A DNA stretch of 64,000 nt, from assembly GCA_026399835.1 (NCBI GenBank), contig JAPLQE010000010.1, forward strand, positions 1-64,000. Direction: 5' to 3'. The stretch is from Burkholderiales bacterium. Its GTDB lineage: Bacteria; Pseudomonadota; Gammaproteobacteria; Burkholderiales; Burkholderiaceae_E. Of the stretch, positions 35,341 to 44,537 are shown one piece after another. Within the stretch, counting starts at the first letter, position 1, and each line of letters begins with the position of its first letter. The position numbers and the translations under genes were made by a program. Under the pieces are notes generated by a model that worked only from the letters and a program-made list of their open reading frames with translations, did not search any database and was not told where the DNA came from.

Positions 35341-36111
35341 ATGCCCCCCGCTCCCGACGACCCGATCCTGCGCGCCACGCTCGCGCTGCTCGAGGCGCGT
35401 CGCCTCGGCACCGCCGTGCCCGCCCCCGGCCTGCCCGACGCTTCGGCGGCCTATGCCGTGCAGCGTGCGGTGCTCGCCGCGCTCGGCGATCCGGCCGATG
35501 CCGGTGCGCGTCACTGGAAGACCGGCGGCTCGGGCCCCGCGACGCACGCACCGCTGCCCTCGGCCGGCGTGCTGCGCGCCACCGCGGCCACACCCGCCGA
35601 CGCCACGGCGCTGCCGCTGCGGCTGCGCCTCGTCGAGGCGGAACTCGCGCTGCGCCTGGGCCGTGACGTCGATGCCGCCGAGGCCGCTGCGGCCACGCCG
35701 GACTCGGCACGCGCCTGGGTCGACGCGGTCTGCGTGTCGATCGAGCTGGTCGAGTCGCGCTGGCTCGAAGGCCTGCATGCCCCGGCCCCCGACACGCTGG
35801 CCGACCTGCAGTCGCACGGCGCGCTGGTGCTCGGCGACTGGGTGCCCTTCGCGCCGCGCGACTGGTCGCGTCAGCGCTGCACGGTGAACATCGACGCGCG
35901 CGAGACGGTCGAGCGCACCGGCACCCATCCGCTCGGCGACCCGGTGCGCGGCCTGCCCGAGTGGGCGCGCCACGCGTGCGCGGACGGCTCGGTGCTGCGC
36001 GCCGGCACGGTGGTCACCACCGGCAGCTGGGTCGGCATGCTCGAGGCGGCAGAGGGCGAGCGCGTCGACGTCGTCTTCGACGGCATCGGCCGCGCCGCGG
36101 TCAGGCTGTAG
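35341..36111 (+). CDS. 2-keto-4-pentenoate hydratase-like protein
   Basis: A 256-residue protein from ATG 35341 (GTG 35317 is an alternative). Family features: GARHWKTGGSG (the GWKIG equivalent), VEAELALRLGRDV (ExE metal ligands), VCVSIELVESRW, and the closing GTVVTTGSWVGM loop. It is a second, divergent member of the fold found at 8618; substrate unknown. Its last 11 bases overlap the end of the response-regulator gene on the other strand. Confidence 0.75.
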   Translation: MPPAPDDPILRATLALLEARRLGTAVPAPGLPDASAAYAVQRAVLAALGDPADAGARHWKTGGSGPATHAPLPSAGVLRATAATPADATALPLRLRLVEAELALRLGRDVDAAEAAAATPDSARAWVDAVCVSIELVESRWLEGLHAPAPDTLADLQSHGALVLGDWVPFAPRDWSRQRCTVNIDARETVERTGTHPLGDPVRGLPEWARHACADGSVLRAGTVVTTGSWVGMLEAAEGERVDVVFDGIGRAAVRL

Positions 36112-36820
36112 CCGGGCGGTCCGCCTTGCCCGGTGCTGCGGGCGCATCGAACCGGTAGCCCACGCCGTACACCGACACGATGCCCTCGAACCCCGGGTCC
36201 ACCGCCTCGATCTTGCGGCGCAGGTTCTTCACGTGGCTGTCGATCGCGCGGTCGCTGACGTCGCGCAGGTCGGCATGCACCGCGTCGAGCAGCATCGCCC
36301 GCGCGAACACGCGGCCCGGCCGCTCGAGCAGCAGCCGGAACATGCGGAACTCCAGCGGCGTGAGCGGCAGCCAGTGCCCGCGCCACGCGATGCGCAGGCC
36401 CGCCTCGTCGATCTCCCAGGCCAGCCGCTGGCGCACCAGCCGCCCTTCGGCGCGGCGCAACTGCGCCTTGACGCGTGCCACCACCTCGCGCGGGCTGAAG
36501 GGCTTGCACACGTAGTCGTCGGCGCCGACCTCCAGGCCGATCAGCCGATCGATCTCGTCGATGCGCGCGGTCAGCATCACGATCGGCACGTCGCTCGTGG
36601 CGCGCACCGCGCGGCACAGCGCGAGGCCGTCGAGCCCGGGCAGCATCAGGTCGAGCACCAGCGCCGACGGCGGGTCGGCCTCGAACGCGCGCAGCGCCTG
36701 CAGTCCGTCGCCGATCGCGATCGCCGCGAGGCCCTCGTTCTCGAGGTAGTCGACCAGCAGCCGGGCGATCTTCGGATCGTCCTCGACCACCATCACCGCG
36801 GTACGCCTCGCTTCGGTCAT
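36101..36820 (-). CDS. OmpR-family response regulator
   Basis: A 239-residue regulator: receiver domain with acidic pair E13-D14/D15, phospho-acceptor Asp57 in LVLDLMLPG, Thr of MLTAR and Lys of KPFSPRE, then a winged-helix DNA-binding domain (LTPLEFRMFRLLLERPG, VSDRAIDSHVKNLRRKI). Its start overlaps the histidine-kinase stop (ATGA), so it is the second gene of the operon. BaeR/CreB-like. Targets unknown. Confidence 0.95.
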   Translation of the reverse strand: MTEARRTAVMVVEDDPKIARLLVDYLENEGLAAIAIGDGLQALRAFEADPPSALVLDLMLPGLDGLALCRAVRATSDVPIVMLTARIDEIDRLIGLEVGADDYVCKPFSPREVVARVKAQLRRAEGRLVRQRLAWEIDEAGLRIAWRGHWLPLTPLEFRMFRLLLERPGRVFARAMLLDAVHADLRDVSDRAIDSHVKNLRRKIEAVDPGFEGIVSVYGVGYRFDAPAAPGKADRPATA

Positions 36821-38394
36821 TCGCCGGCCCTCCCCGGCCGTCTGGGCAACATCACGTCGATGCGCAGGCCGCCCTGCGGCGAGCGTGCCGCGCGGATCTC
36901 GCCCTCGTGCGCGCGTACGATCGCCTCGCAGATCGCCAGGCCCAGGCCGCTGCCGCCGGCGTGGCGCGCCCGCGAGACCTCGGCCCGCCAGAGCGGCTCG
37001 AAGAGCCTGGGCAGATCGGCCGGTGCCACGCCCGGCGCCGTGTCGTCGACGCGGATCCGCACCCGGTGCGCATCGGCGCGCACCGCGAGCTCGATGCGGC
37101 CCGGCGCGTCGGTGTAGCGCACCGCGTTCTCCAGCAGGTTCGACAGCAGCTGCGCGATGCGGGCCGGATCCCAGCGGACCGCGGCCGCGCCGGCGGGCGC
37201 ATCGAGCGACAGCACGAGCCCGGCGGCCTGTGCGCGGGTCTCGAAGCGGCGCTGCGCCTCGCGCATCAGCTCGATCGCGTCGGCCTCGGCCCACCGGCAC
37301 GGCATCGCGTTCAGGTCCGACATCGCCAGCAGGTGCAGGTCGTCGACCAGGGTACCGAGCCGCAGCACCTCCTCGCGCAGCGAGCCGATCGCCGCGCCCG
37401 TCAGCGGGCGCACGCCATCGAGCATCGCCTCGACCTCGCCGCGCAGCACCGACAGCGGGGTGCGCAGCTCGTGCGCGATGTCGGCCACCCAGCGCCGCCG
37501 CGCGCCCTCCATGCGTTGCAGGGCCTCGGCCATCGCGTCGACGTTGCGCATCACGTCGCCGATCTCGTCGTCGCGGGTCGTCGGCAGCCGGACCGACAGC
37601 TCGCCGCGCGCGATCCGCGCCGTCGCCGCCTGCACCTCGGCGAGCGGCGAGGTCCAGCGACGCGCGAGCCAGGCCGCGGCGCCGATCGCCAGCAGCACGA
37701 GCGCGGCCGCGACGCCGGCGATGCCCAGGTACTGCGAGCGCAGGAAGTCGAGGTCGTTGGCCTCCGGCGAGCCGCCGATCGGCCGCAGCCGCGCGATCGC
37801 CACCACCGCGCCTCGCCAGCGTACCGGCCGATCCACGAAGGGCAGCGGGCCTTCGGACAGCGGGCGGCCGAGCAGCTGACGGCCCGCCGGATCGAGCAGC
37901 ACGACCCGGGCGGCGAACGCGTCCTCGGGCAGGCGACGGCCCGCACCGGGCGGCGGCCGGCCGTCACGCGGCGGACCGGCTCCGGGTGGGCCGTCTCTGG
38001 GTGGGCCGTCTCTGGGTGGGCCGTCTCTGGGTGGGCCGTCTCTGGGTGGGCCGTCGCGGGGTGGGCCGTCGCGGGGTGGGGCGTCGCGGGGCGGCCCGTC
38101 TCCGAACGGACCGTCGCGGGGCGGCCCGCGCAGGCCCTCGCGCCGCAGGACCTCGTCGACGAGGCTGCGCATCGGCAGCCGGCCCTCGGTCAGCACGCCC
38201 GCATCGCCGCCCGCGTCGAGCGCATCGATCACCACCCGCACGAAGGTCTCGAGCCGCTGTACGTCGCGCGACTGCACGTAGGCCGCGAAGCCCTGGCGCA
38301 GGTTCCACGCCGTGAAGCCGCCCATCGCGACCACGCTGACGACGACGGCCGACAGCAGGGCGAGCGACAGGGAGTGGACGAGACGCAGGCGCAT
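36817..38394 (-). CDS. Sensor histidine kinase with Pro-Arg-Asp-Gly repeat in the periplasmic domain
   Basis: A 525-residue kinase: TM1 at about 8-28, periplasmic domain to ~222, TM2 at about 223-245, HAMP at about 246-298, HisKA with H308 (DIAHELRTPLSVL), and HATPase with N-box LLSNLLENAVRYTD and G-boxes DTAPGV and GGSGLGLAICEA. Residues 91-145 are about ten PPRDG repeats in the periplasmic part, encoded by 15-bp tandem units (37960-38124). BaeS-like. It likely senses envelope stress or cations; the repeat is not a normal part of the family. The ATG at 38394 was chosen because the hydrophobic TM1 follows. Confidence 0.92.
   Translation of the reverse strand: MRLRLVHSLSLALLSAVVVSVVAMGGFTAWNLRQGFAAYVQSRDVQRLETFVRVVIDALDAGGDAGVLTEGRLPMRSLVDEVLRREGLRGPPRDGPFGDGPPRDAPPRDGPPRDGPPRDGPPRDGPPRDGPPRDGPPGAGPPRDGRPPPGAGRRLPEDAFAARVVLLDPAGRQLLGRPLSEGPLPFVDRPVRWRGAVVAIARLRPIGGSPEANDLDFLRSQYLGIAGVAAALVLLAIGAAAWLARRWTSPLAEVQAATARIARGELSVRLPTTRDDEIGDVMRNVDAMAEALQRMEGARRRWVADIAHELRTPLSVLRGEVEAMLDGVRPLTGAAIGSLREEVLRLGTLVDDLHLLAMSDLNAMPCRWAEADAIELMREAQRRFETRAQAAGLVLSLDAPAGAAAVRWDPARIAQLLSNLLENAVRYTDAPGRIELAVRADAHRVRIRVDDTAPGVAPADLPRLFEPLWRAEVSRARHAGGSGLGLAICEAIVRAHEGEIRAARSPQGGLRIDVMLPRRPGRAGE
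37960..38124. repeat. 15-bp tandem repeat within the kinase gene
   Basis: About ten units of 15 bp encode PPRDG in the periplasmic domain of the histidine kinase. Four central copies are identical at the DNA level, which implies recent expansion. Unit number may differ between strains without shifting the frame. Confidence 0.9.
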
Positions 38395-38584
38395 CGGAAC
38401 CGGACAGTGGGCCCCTGCATTGTGGATGCACCGTGGAGATCCGGGCGAGGACACGCGGACCCGGTTGGCGGCGCGCGCTCGCGACGCGCGATGACGAACC
38501 GTCACACGGCGCCCAAGGCGCACCGGTAGACTCGCGCGGCGCCGTCCGCCGGGGCGGCGCGAGATCCCCCCCGACGGAGCCCCC

Positions 38585-39445
38585 GTGCGCAGACCCGCCC
38601 CATCCGTGCGATCCGCCCGCCCCGACCCCGCACGAGCCGCCTCCCCTCGCCCTGATCCCGGCCGTCACGGTCCGGCTCGGACCGTTCGCCGCGGCGCGCC
38701 CGACGGAGCCCTTCGCCAGGCCCTGCGCACCTGCGCCGCCGGCCTCGCGCTCGCAGTCGTCGCGCTGACGGTGACCGCCACCGCCCCCGCCCGCGCCGCG
38801 CGGCCGATGATCACCGACGATGCGCGACTGGTCGACCCGAAGGCCTGTCAGGTCGAGTCGTGGATGCGCATGAACCGCGGCCGCGCCGACGAGCTCTGGG
38901 CGATCCCGAGCTGCAACCCCACCGGCAACCTCGAGCTCGCCCTCGGCGGCTCGCTGCTGAGCGACGGCTCCGGCCTGTCGACGGGCAACTCGCTCGCGCA
39001 GGTCAAGACCCTGTTCCGCCCGCTCGTGCCCAACGGCTTCGGCTGGGGCCTGGCGGTCGGCGTCGCCCACGATTCCTCGATCGCCACCACCGCCAACCTG
39101 ATCGACAACCTCTACGCGTACGTTCCGGCCAGCCTGTCGCTCGCCGACGACGCAGTGGTGCTGCACCTGAATCTCGGCGCGCTGCACGACCGCCAGGCGC
39201 GTGCCACACGGGGCACCTGGGGCCTGGGGACCGAGATCCGGCTGTTCGGCCGCACCCAGCTCATCGCCGAGACCTTCGGCGAGAGCGGCTCGCGGCCCTT
39301 CGGCCACGCGGGGCTGCGCATCTGGCTGATCCCCGATCACCTGCAGGTCGACACGACGCTCGGCCTGCGACTGAGCGGCGCCGCGCAGGCCGAGCGCTGG
39401 TTCTCGGTCGGGCTGCGCTGGATCTCGGTGCCGTTCCTGCCCTGA
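38585..39445 (+). CDS. Hypothetical exported beta-strand-rich protein
   Basis: A 286-residue frame from GTG 38585 with a long basic N-terminus before a signal-like stretch (AAGLALAVVALTVTATAPARA), so the real start may be further in. The mature part begins ARPMITDDARLVDPKACQVE and is built of alternating strands ending in a Phe-rich C-terminus (RWISVPFLP), which suggests an outer-membrane barrel. No family recognised with confidence. Faces the kinase operon divergently. Confidence 0.6.
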   Translation: MRRPAPSVRSARPDPARAASPRPDPGRHGPARTVRRGAPDGALRQALRTCAAGLALAVVALTVTATAPARAARPMITDDARLVDPKACQVESWMRMNRGRADELWAIPSCNPTGNLELALGGSLLSDGSGLSTGNSLAQVKTLFRPLVPNGFGWGLAVGVAHDSSIATTANLIDNLYAYVPASLSLADDAVVLHLNLGALHDRQARATRGTWGLGTEIRLFGRTQLIAETFGESGSRPFGHAGLRIWLIPDHLQVDTTLGLRLSGAAQAERWFSVGLRWISVPFLP

Positions 39446-39448
39446 GCG

Positions 39449-40492
39449 TCAGAACACCGCGTGCTCGCCGCGCTCGGCCGTGGCCTCGCCGCGCAGCAGC
39501 CGCTCGTAGTAGTCGAACAGCGTGCGCGTGCCGGTCGACGGCGTGGCCGCCGCATCGTAGCGGCCGGTGACCGGGTCGAGCACCAGCATCGACTCGGTCG
39601 CGTAGTAGCGGCCGATCCGTGCGAGCTCGGCCTTCGCCGCGAGCGCCGGCACCACGCGGCCCGCCGTGCCCAGCACGCCCACGATCGCGTCGAGCAGGCC
39701 CACCGGAACCTGCTTGAACCGCGGCGTGCGCCCGAGCAGCGCGAACAGCCGCTCGCCCTGCTCGCGCGGCGTGATCGCATCGCCCGGCCCGCCGATCGGC
39801 AGCACGCGGTCGCGCCGTGCGGGATCGTCGAGGCAGTCGGCCAGGTAGTCCGCCAGGTCCTCGTCGGCGATCGGCTTGCACGCGGTCAGCGTGCCGTCGC
39901 CGAACACCAGGAAGGGCCGGCCCTGCCGCACGCGCTCGACCTGGCCCGACAGCGACTTGAAGAACGCGGTGGGCCGCACGATCGAGTAGCCGATGCCCGA
40001 GTCGACCAGCACGCGCTCGAAGGCGAGCTTCGCGTGCTGGAAGGCGAGCAGCGGACGCTGCACGCAGATCGCCGACAGCAGCACCATCTGCGAGATGCCC
40101 GCCTCGCGCGCGGCCTCGAGCGCGTTCACGTGCGCCCGGTGGTCGATCGCCCAGGCGTCGGCGGGGGCGCCGGTGCGCGAGGCCAGGCACGACACCAGCG
40201 CATCGAAGCGCTCGCCGCGGACCGCGTCGCGCGCCAGCGAGGCCGGGTCGGCGACCTGCGCCATGCGCACCTGCGCACCCGCCGGCAGCATGCCGTCGGG
40301 CGAAGCGGGCGTCGCGCCCGCGGACCCGCCCGCGCGGGGCCGCAGGACACACACCACCTCGTGGCCGCGACGCACCAGCGCGTGGGCCGTCGCGCGGCCG
40401 ATGGTGCCGGTCGCGCCGAGCATCAGGATGCGGCGTGGCGTCGGGGAGCGCGCTCCGGCCGGGCTGTCGATCGGCGGCTGAAGGGAGGGCAT
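39449..40492 (-). CDS. NAD(P)-binding reductase, NmrA/BciA-like
   Basis: A 347-residue Rossmann protein. The N-terminal GATGTIGRATAHALVRRGHE binds NAD(P). Size and the tail (YYATESMLVLD, ATPSTGTRTLFDYYERLLRG) resemble 3,8-divinyl chlorophyllide 8-vinyl reductases of the BciA group. No bacteriochlorophyll genes lie in this window. It may be a BciA homologue with another substrate or a remnant of a photosynthetic ancestor. Next to NDH-2 on the same strand, 22 bases after it. Confidence 0.6.
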   Translation of the reverse strand: MPSLQPPIDSPAGARSPTPRRILMLGATGTIGRATAHALVRRGHEVVCVLRPRAGGSAGATPASPDGMLPAGAQVRMAQVADPASLARDAVRGERFDALVSCLASRTGAPADAWAIDHRAHVNALEAAREAGISQMVLLSAICVQRPLLAFQHAKLAFERVLVDSGIGYSIVRPTAFFKSLSGQVERVRQGRPFLVFGDGTLTACKPIADEDLADYLADCLDDPARRDRVLPIGGPGDAITPREQGERLFALLGRTPRFKQVPVGLLDAIVGVLGTAGRVVPALAAKAELARIGRYYATESMLVLDPVTGRYDAAATPSTGTRTLFDYYERLLRGEATAERGEHAVF

Positions 40493-40514
40493 CGGTCGGC
40501 TTCCTGCGTCCGGA

Positions 40515-41876
40515 TCAGTGCAGCTTCACCCGCGGCTCCGTGCTGCGGGTGAGCAGCCGCGAGGCCGAGCCCACCGCGGTCTTCCAGTATCCGTGCAGCG
40601 CCACCTGGTGCATCTTGTAGAGCGACTTGTACATCGCGCGGGCGAACAGGCCCTCGACCCACAGGTTGCCGCCCACCAGCGCGCCCATCAGGTTGCCCAC
40701 CGTCGAGTACTCGCCGAGCGACACCAGCGAGCCGAAGTCGCGGTAGCGCCACTCGGCGAGCGGCCGCCCCTCGATGCGACGCCGCAGCTGCGTCACCAGG
40801 TGCGAGGCCTGCTGGTGCGCGGCCTGCGCCCTCGGCGGCACGTTGCCCTGGTGTCCGAGCCAAGGGGCCGCCGCGCAGTCTCCGAGCGCGAACACCGCAT
40901 CGTCGAGCGTCGTCTGCAGCGTCGGACGCACGACGAGCTGGTTGAGCCGGTTGGTCTCCAGACCCGACAGGTCCTTGAGGAACTCGGGCGCCTTCACGCC
41001 CGCCGCCCACACCACCAGCTCCGCCGGCAGCAGCTCGCCGCTGGCGAGCTGCACGCCGGCCTCGGTGACCGCGGTGACCCGCGCATCGGTGCGCACCTTC
41101 ACGCCCAGCCCGAGCAGCAGCTCCGTGGCCGACATCGCGATGCGCTCGGGCAGCGCCGGCAGGATCCGCGGCCCGGCCTCGATCAGGTTCAGCCGGATGT
41201 CGCGCTCGGGATCGATGTTCTCCAGGTTGTACGACACCAGCGTGCGCGTCGCCTTGTGCAGCTCCGCCGCCAGCTCCACGCCGGTGGCGCCCGCGCCGAT
41301 GATCGCCACCTGGAGCTGGCGCGGCGTCAGCGGCCCCTCCTGCATGTGCGCGCGCAGGCAGGCGTCGACCAGCTTGCGGTGGAAGCGCTGCGCATGCGCC
41401 GGCGTCTCCAACGCGATCGCATGCTCGGCCACGCCCGGCGTGCCGAAGTCGTTGGTGCGGCTGCCCACCGCGATCACCAGCGTGTCGTAGGCGCGCGTGT
41501 AGGGCGCGGTGACCGGCGTGCCGTCGTCGTCGATGACCGGCGCCACGTGCACCAGCCGCTGCTCGCGGTCGAGCCCCACCATCTCGCCGACCCGATAGCG
41601 GAAGCCGTGCCAGAACGATTGCGCGAGGTAGTCGGTCGCATGCACGTGCAGGTCGATGCTGCCGGCGGCGATCTCGTGCAGGTGCGGCTTCCAGAAGTGC
41701 GAGCGCGACTTCTCGATCAGCGTGACATGCGCCAGACCCTTGCGGCCGAGCGTGTCGCCCAGCCGCGTGGCGAGCTCGAGGCCGCCGGCGCCGCCGCCGA
41801 CGATGACGATGCGGTGCGGACCGCGATAGGCGGCAGGCTCGGCGGAAGTGGGGTCCGACGTCGGTTCGGCAGGCAT
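40515..41876 (-). CDS. ndh: Type II NADH dehydrogenase (NDH-2)
   Basis: A 453-residue FAD enzyme that passes electrons from NADH to quinone without pumping. FAD motif RIVIVGGGAGGLELATRL (22-39), NAD motif QVAIIGAGATGVELAAEL, and the second FAD contact FALGDCAAAP. The C-terminal ~60 residues are amphipathic (LGEYSTVGNLMGALVGGN, LWVEGLFARAMYKSLYKMH) and serve to bind the membrane. It is followed by the BciA-like gene and preceded by the redox operon on the same strand. Confidence 0.9.
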   Translation of the reverse strand: MPAEPTSDPTSAEPAAYRGPHRIVIVGGGAGGLELATRLGDTLGRKGLAHVTLIEKSRSHFWKPHLHEIAAGSIDLHVHATDYLAQSFWHGFRYRVGEMVGLDREQRLVHVAPVIDDDGTPVTAPYTRAYDTLVIAVGSRTNDFGTPGVAEHAIALETPAHAQRFHRKLVDACLRAHMQEGPLTPRQLQVAIIGAGATGVELAAELHKATRTLVSYNLENIDPERDIRLNLIEAGPRILPALPERIAMSATELLLGLGVKVRTDARVTAVTEAGVQLASGELLPAELVVWAAGVKAPEFLKDLSGLETNRLNQLVVRPTLQTTLDDAVFALGDCAAAPWLGHQGNVPPRAQAAHQQASHLVTQLRRRIEGRPLAEWRYRDFGSLVSLGEYSTVGNLMGALVGGNLWVEGLFARAMYKSLYKMHQVALHGYWKTAVGSASRLLTRSTEPRVKLH

Positions 41877-41962
41877 GAGGAGGGTCCTGGGTCGGCCCGT
41901 GCGATGCGCCGGCCCGTGCGGAGACTGTACAGGCTGGACGGCGGGCGGGGAACCGGGGCGAC

Positions 41963-42700
41963 TCAGTCCCGCTTGCGCCGCTCCCGGTCCCCGCCGCCCT
42001 CCTTCGAGGGCTCCACACGCGGGTCGCGATGGCATTCGACGCAGTTCTCGAAGTTCCGGATGCCTTCCTTCAGATGCTCGGCGCGCACGTTCGCCGGCGA
42101 GTGCTCGTGGCAGCCGTAGCAGGTGTAGCGGCTGTAGTCGCCGTTGCGGTGACAGGTGTCGCAGCTCGTGCGGTGATGGCGGTCGAACACGAAGAACCGG
42201 TCGTGCTCCAGCGTCGCCGGCTTCCACGCGGTGTTCGCATGGCACTGCGAGCACTCGGCCGTGGCGCTGCGGTGCATCGTGTCCTTGGGCGCCTCGTGGC
42301 AGGACGTGCAGCGCTCGCGCACCGGCTCCTTGAGCAGCCCATGCGAGAACGGCTTGCGGCTGCGCTGCGTGAGCTTCGGACCCTGGTGGTCGCTGTGGCA
42401 GGCCGTGCAGTCCTGCTCGATGAGTTCCTGATGGAACGAGCCCTTGATCGTCTGGGCGGCGATGAGCACCCCCAGCGTCGTCCGCAGTCCGATGTCCGGC
42501 GCCGCATGGCATTCGACACAGCGCGACGACGAGGCCCCGCGCAAGGGGGCATGGCAGGCGAAGCAGTCGGTGGCGAGCTCGGCGTGGCCCTTCACCAGCG
42601 GCCCCGGACTCACCATCAGGTGCGGATAGGCGAAGACCAGCGCCACCAGCCCGATCAGGTTCAGCGCGATGACGGTCAGCAGGACAGGACGCTTCTTCAA
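41963..42700 (-). CDS. Membrane-anchored octaheme cytochrome c
   Basis: A 245-residue protein with one N-terminal anchor (VLLTVIALNLIGLVALVFA) and eight CxxCH heme sites: CFACH, CVECH, CTACH, CTSCH, CSQCH, CDTCH, CYGCH, CVECH. It lies in the periplasm and should carry electrons between the cytochrome b upstream and unknown acceptors. NrfB/c7-like spacing. TTG 42700 was chosen as start because it overlaps the stop of the cytochrome b gene (TTGA); a leftward GTG/CTG start is possible. Charged C-terminus (GGGDRERRKRD). Confidence 0.85.
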   Translation of the reverse strand: MKKRPVLLTVIALNLIGLVALVFAYPHLMVSPGPLVKGHAELATDCFACHAPLRGASSSRCVECHAAPDIGLRTTLGVLIAAQTIKGSFHQELIEQDCTACHSDHQGPKLTQRSRKPFSHGLLKEPVRERCTSCHEAPKDTMHRSATAECSQCHANTAWKPATLEHDRFFVFDRHHRTSCDTCHRNGDYSRYTCYGCHEHSPANVRAEHLKEGIRNFENCVECHRDPRVEPSKEGGGDRERRKRD

Positions 42701-43281
42701 TTCCAGCCCCAGAACAGCATGATGGCGACGATGTGCGCGAGCGCGAGCACCGTGAACGCGAGCGTGATCGGCACGTGCACCACGCGCCACTGCCGGACGG
42801 CATCGAAGGTCATGCTGTCCCAGTACATGCGCTCGGCGAGTTCCGCCTCGCCGAGCCCGCGCTCGCGCAGCGTCAGCCGGGCCGCATCCATGCGTCGGCG
42901 CGCCCGCGCCAGCAGGAACTTGCCGGTCAGGCCGCTGCCCACGTTGACGAGCATCGCCCACACCGCGAGCCAGCCCAGGATCGCGTTGAAGTGCACCCCC
43001 GCGTGCACCAGCACCAGCAGCGAGCCCGCCCAGGCGAGCCCCTCGTGCCAGCGCAGCAGCCGCGCCGGCTGACTCAAGCGGATCACCTTGCGCTTGCGCA
43101 GCGAGTAGACGGTGGACCCGATGATCAGCAGCGTCCCCGGGATGCCGAGCCAGCGGCCGATCCACAGCAGGTCGAAGACATGCAGCACGCCGTCGACGGC
43201 CAGCGACGCGAGCGCGAGCGCCGCCAGGCTCGCGAAGAAGGGCAGCACCTCGTGACGCATCAGACGGGCCTGGCCTTGCAT
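42697..43281 (-). CDS. Cytochrome b-like membrane protein
   Basis: A 194-residue protein with four hydrophobic segments. Histidines that could hold b-hemes lie in helices: RLLRWHEGLAWAG, LVLVHAGVHFNAI and VHVPITLAFTVLALAHIVA. It probably joins the flavin/2Fe-2S partner and the octaheme cytochrome through two hemes. Starts at ATG 43281, at the end of the reductase gene, and ends overlapping the start of the cytochrome c gene. Confidence 0.75.
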   Translation of the reverse strand: MQGQARLMRHEVLPFFASLAALALASLAVDGVLHVFDLLWIGRWLGIPGTLLIIGSTVYSLRKRKVIRLSQPARLLRWHEGLAWAGSLLVLVHAGVHFNAILGWLAVWAMLVNVGSGLTGKFLLARARRRMDAARLTLRERGLGEAELAERMYWDSMTFDAVRQWRVVHVPITLAFTVLALAHIVAIMLFWGWN

Positions 43282-44537
43282 CACGCCTCCAGCACCAGCG
43301 GCGACGCCGGTCGGCCCACGCACAGCAGACAGTGGCCCGCGGCCGGTGCGTGGTCGGGCGGACTCGCGTAGGCCACCGAGCCCGCCAGCACCCGGGTCTC
43401 GCAGCTCCCGCAGCCGCCCGAGCGGCAGCCCGACTCGACCGCGACGCCATGGCGTTCGGCGAAATCGAGCAGCGTCGCGTCCTGGCCGTCCCAGACGAGC
43501 GTGCGGCCCGAGCGCGTGAAGCGGATGTCGACGTCGGTGACCTGCGCTGTGCCGTCGGCCGCGGCCGCGCCGGGCAGCCTGACCGTCGCCGGCCCGAAGG
43601 CCTCGAAGTGGATGTCGGCGACCGGCACGCCCCAGTCCGCCAGCGCCGGCACCAGCGACTGCATGAGCCCGGGCGGACCGCAGACGTAGAACGGGTGACG
43701 GCCGGGCGGCAGCGTGCGCTGCAGCAGCGCGACATCGATCCGCCCCGCGTGCCGCAGTTCGCGGCCGACGAGATCAGTGGGATCCGGGCAGCTGTACACC
43801 ACGTTCAGCCTGAACGCCGGATGTGCGGCGGCGAGGGCCTCGAGCTCCAGCTTGAACGCCTGCTCGCGACCGTGCCGCACCCCGTAGTAGAGGTGCACCG
43901 GTCGCTGCGGCTGGACGGCCGCGCACCCGCGCAGCATGCTCATCATCGGCGTGATGCCGATGCCGCCTGCGATCAGCACGACGGACACGTTCGGGTCGGG
44001 GTCGATGAAGAAGTTGCCGCCAGGCGCCTTCACCTGGAGGACATCGCCGACCTGCACCCGGTCGTGGAACTGGTTGGACGCCAGCCCCGCCAGGTACTCC
44101 GGATGATCGGGTGGCGCGGGTACGCGCTTGATCGTCACGCGGTAGTGCGTCGGATCGGGAGCGTCCGACAGCGAGTAGCAGCGCGTGACCGAACGGGTCG
44201 CCATCGCGCCGTCCGGGCCCGGCGCCGCGACGTCCAGCGTGAAGGTCAGGAACTGCCCGGGCCGGAACGCGGGCAGCGCTGCGCCGTCGACCGGCTGCAG
44301 GTGGAACGAGCACTGCGAACGCGCGGCGTCTTCGTATTCGCGCTTCGTCACGCGGAACGCACGCAGACCCTGCCAGGCGGCCTCCGTCCGGGCGCCGCGC
44401 TCGGGCAGCGCCACGGACGGCCCGGCCGGTCCGATCACGCTGCCGACCCGCCCGCGCCACAGCATCCAGCCGACGCCCGCGCCGAGCTGCAGCAGCATCG
44501 CGGCGACGATGAGGGCGAGGAGCTGCGGGGCGGTCAT
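43281..44537 (-). CDS. Membrane-anchored FAD/NAD(P) reductase with 2Fe-2S ferredoxin domain
   Basis: A 418-residue protein: N-terminal TM (LLALIVAAMLLQLGAGVGWM), a ferredoxin-NADP reductase module with RCYSLSDAP (FAD), APGGNFFID, IAGGIGITPMMSML (NAD) and FYVCGPPGLM, then a plant-type ferredoxin with cysteines in ESGCRSGGCGSCETR and the last in HCLLCVG. It takes electrons from NAD(P)H to a 2Fe-2S center. First gene of a three-gene operon with cytochrome b and the octaheme cytochrome; overlapping ends. ATG 44537 was chosen because the TM follows. Confidence 0.9.
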   Translation of the reverse strand: MTAPQLLALIVAAMLLQLGAGVGWMLWRGRVGSVIGPAGPSVALPERGARTEAAWQGLRAFRVTKREYEDAARSQCSFHLQPVDGAALPAFRPGQFLTFTLDVAAPGPDGAMATRSVTRCYSLSDAPDPTHYRVTIKRVPAPPDHPEYLAGLASNQFHDRVQVGDVLQVKAPGGNFFIDPDPNVSVVLIAGGIGITPMMSMLRGCAAVQPQRPVHLYYGVRHGREQAFKLELEALAAAHPAFRLNVVYSCPDPTDLVGRELRHAGRIDVALLQRTLPPGRHPFYVCGPPGLMQSLVPALADWGVPVADIHFEAFGPATVRLPGAAAADGTAQVTDVDIRFTRSGRTLVWDGQDATLLDFAERHGVAVESGCRSGGCGSCETRVLAGSVAYASPPDHAPAAGHCLLCVGRPASPLVLEA

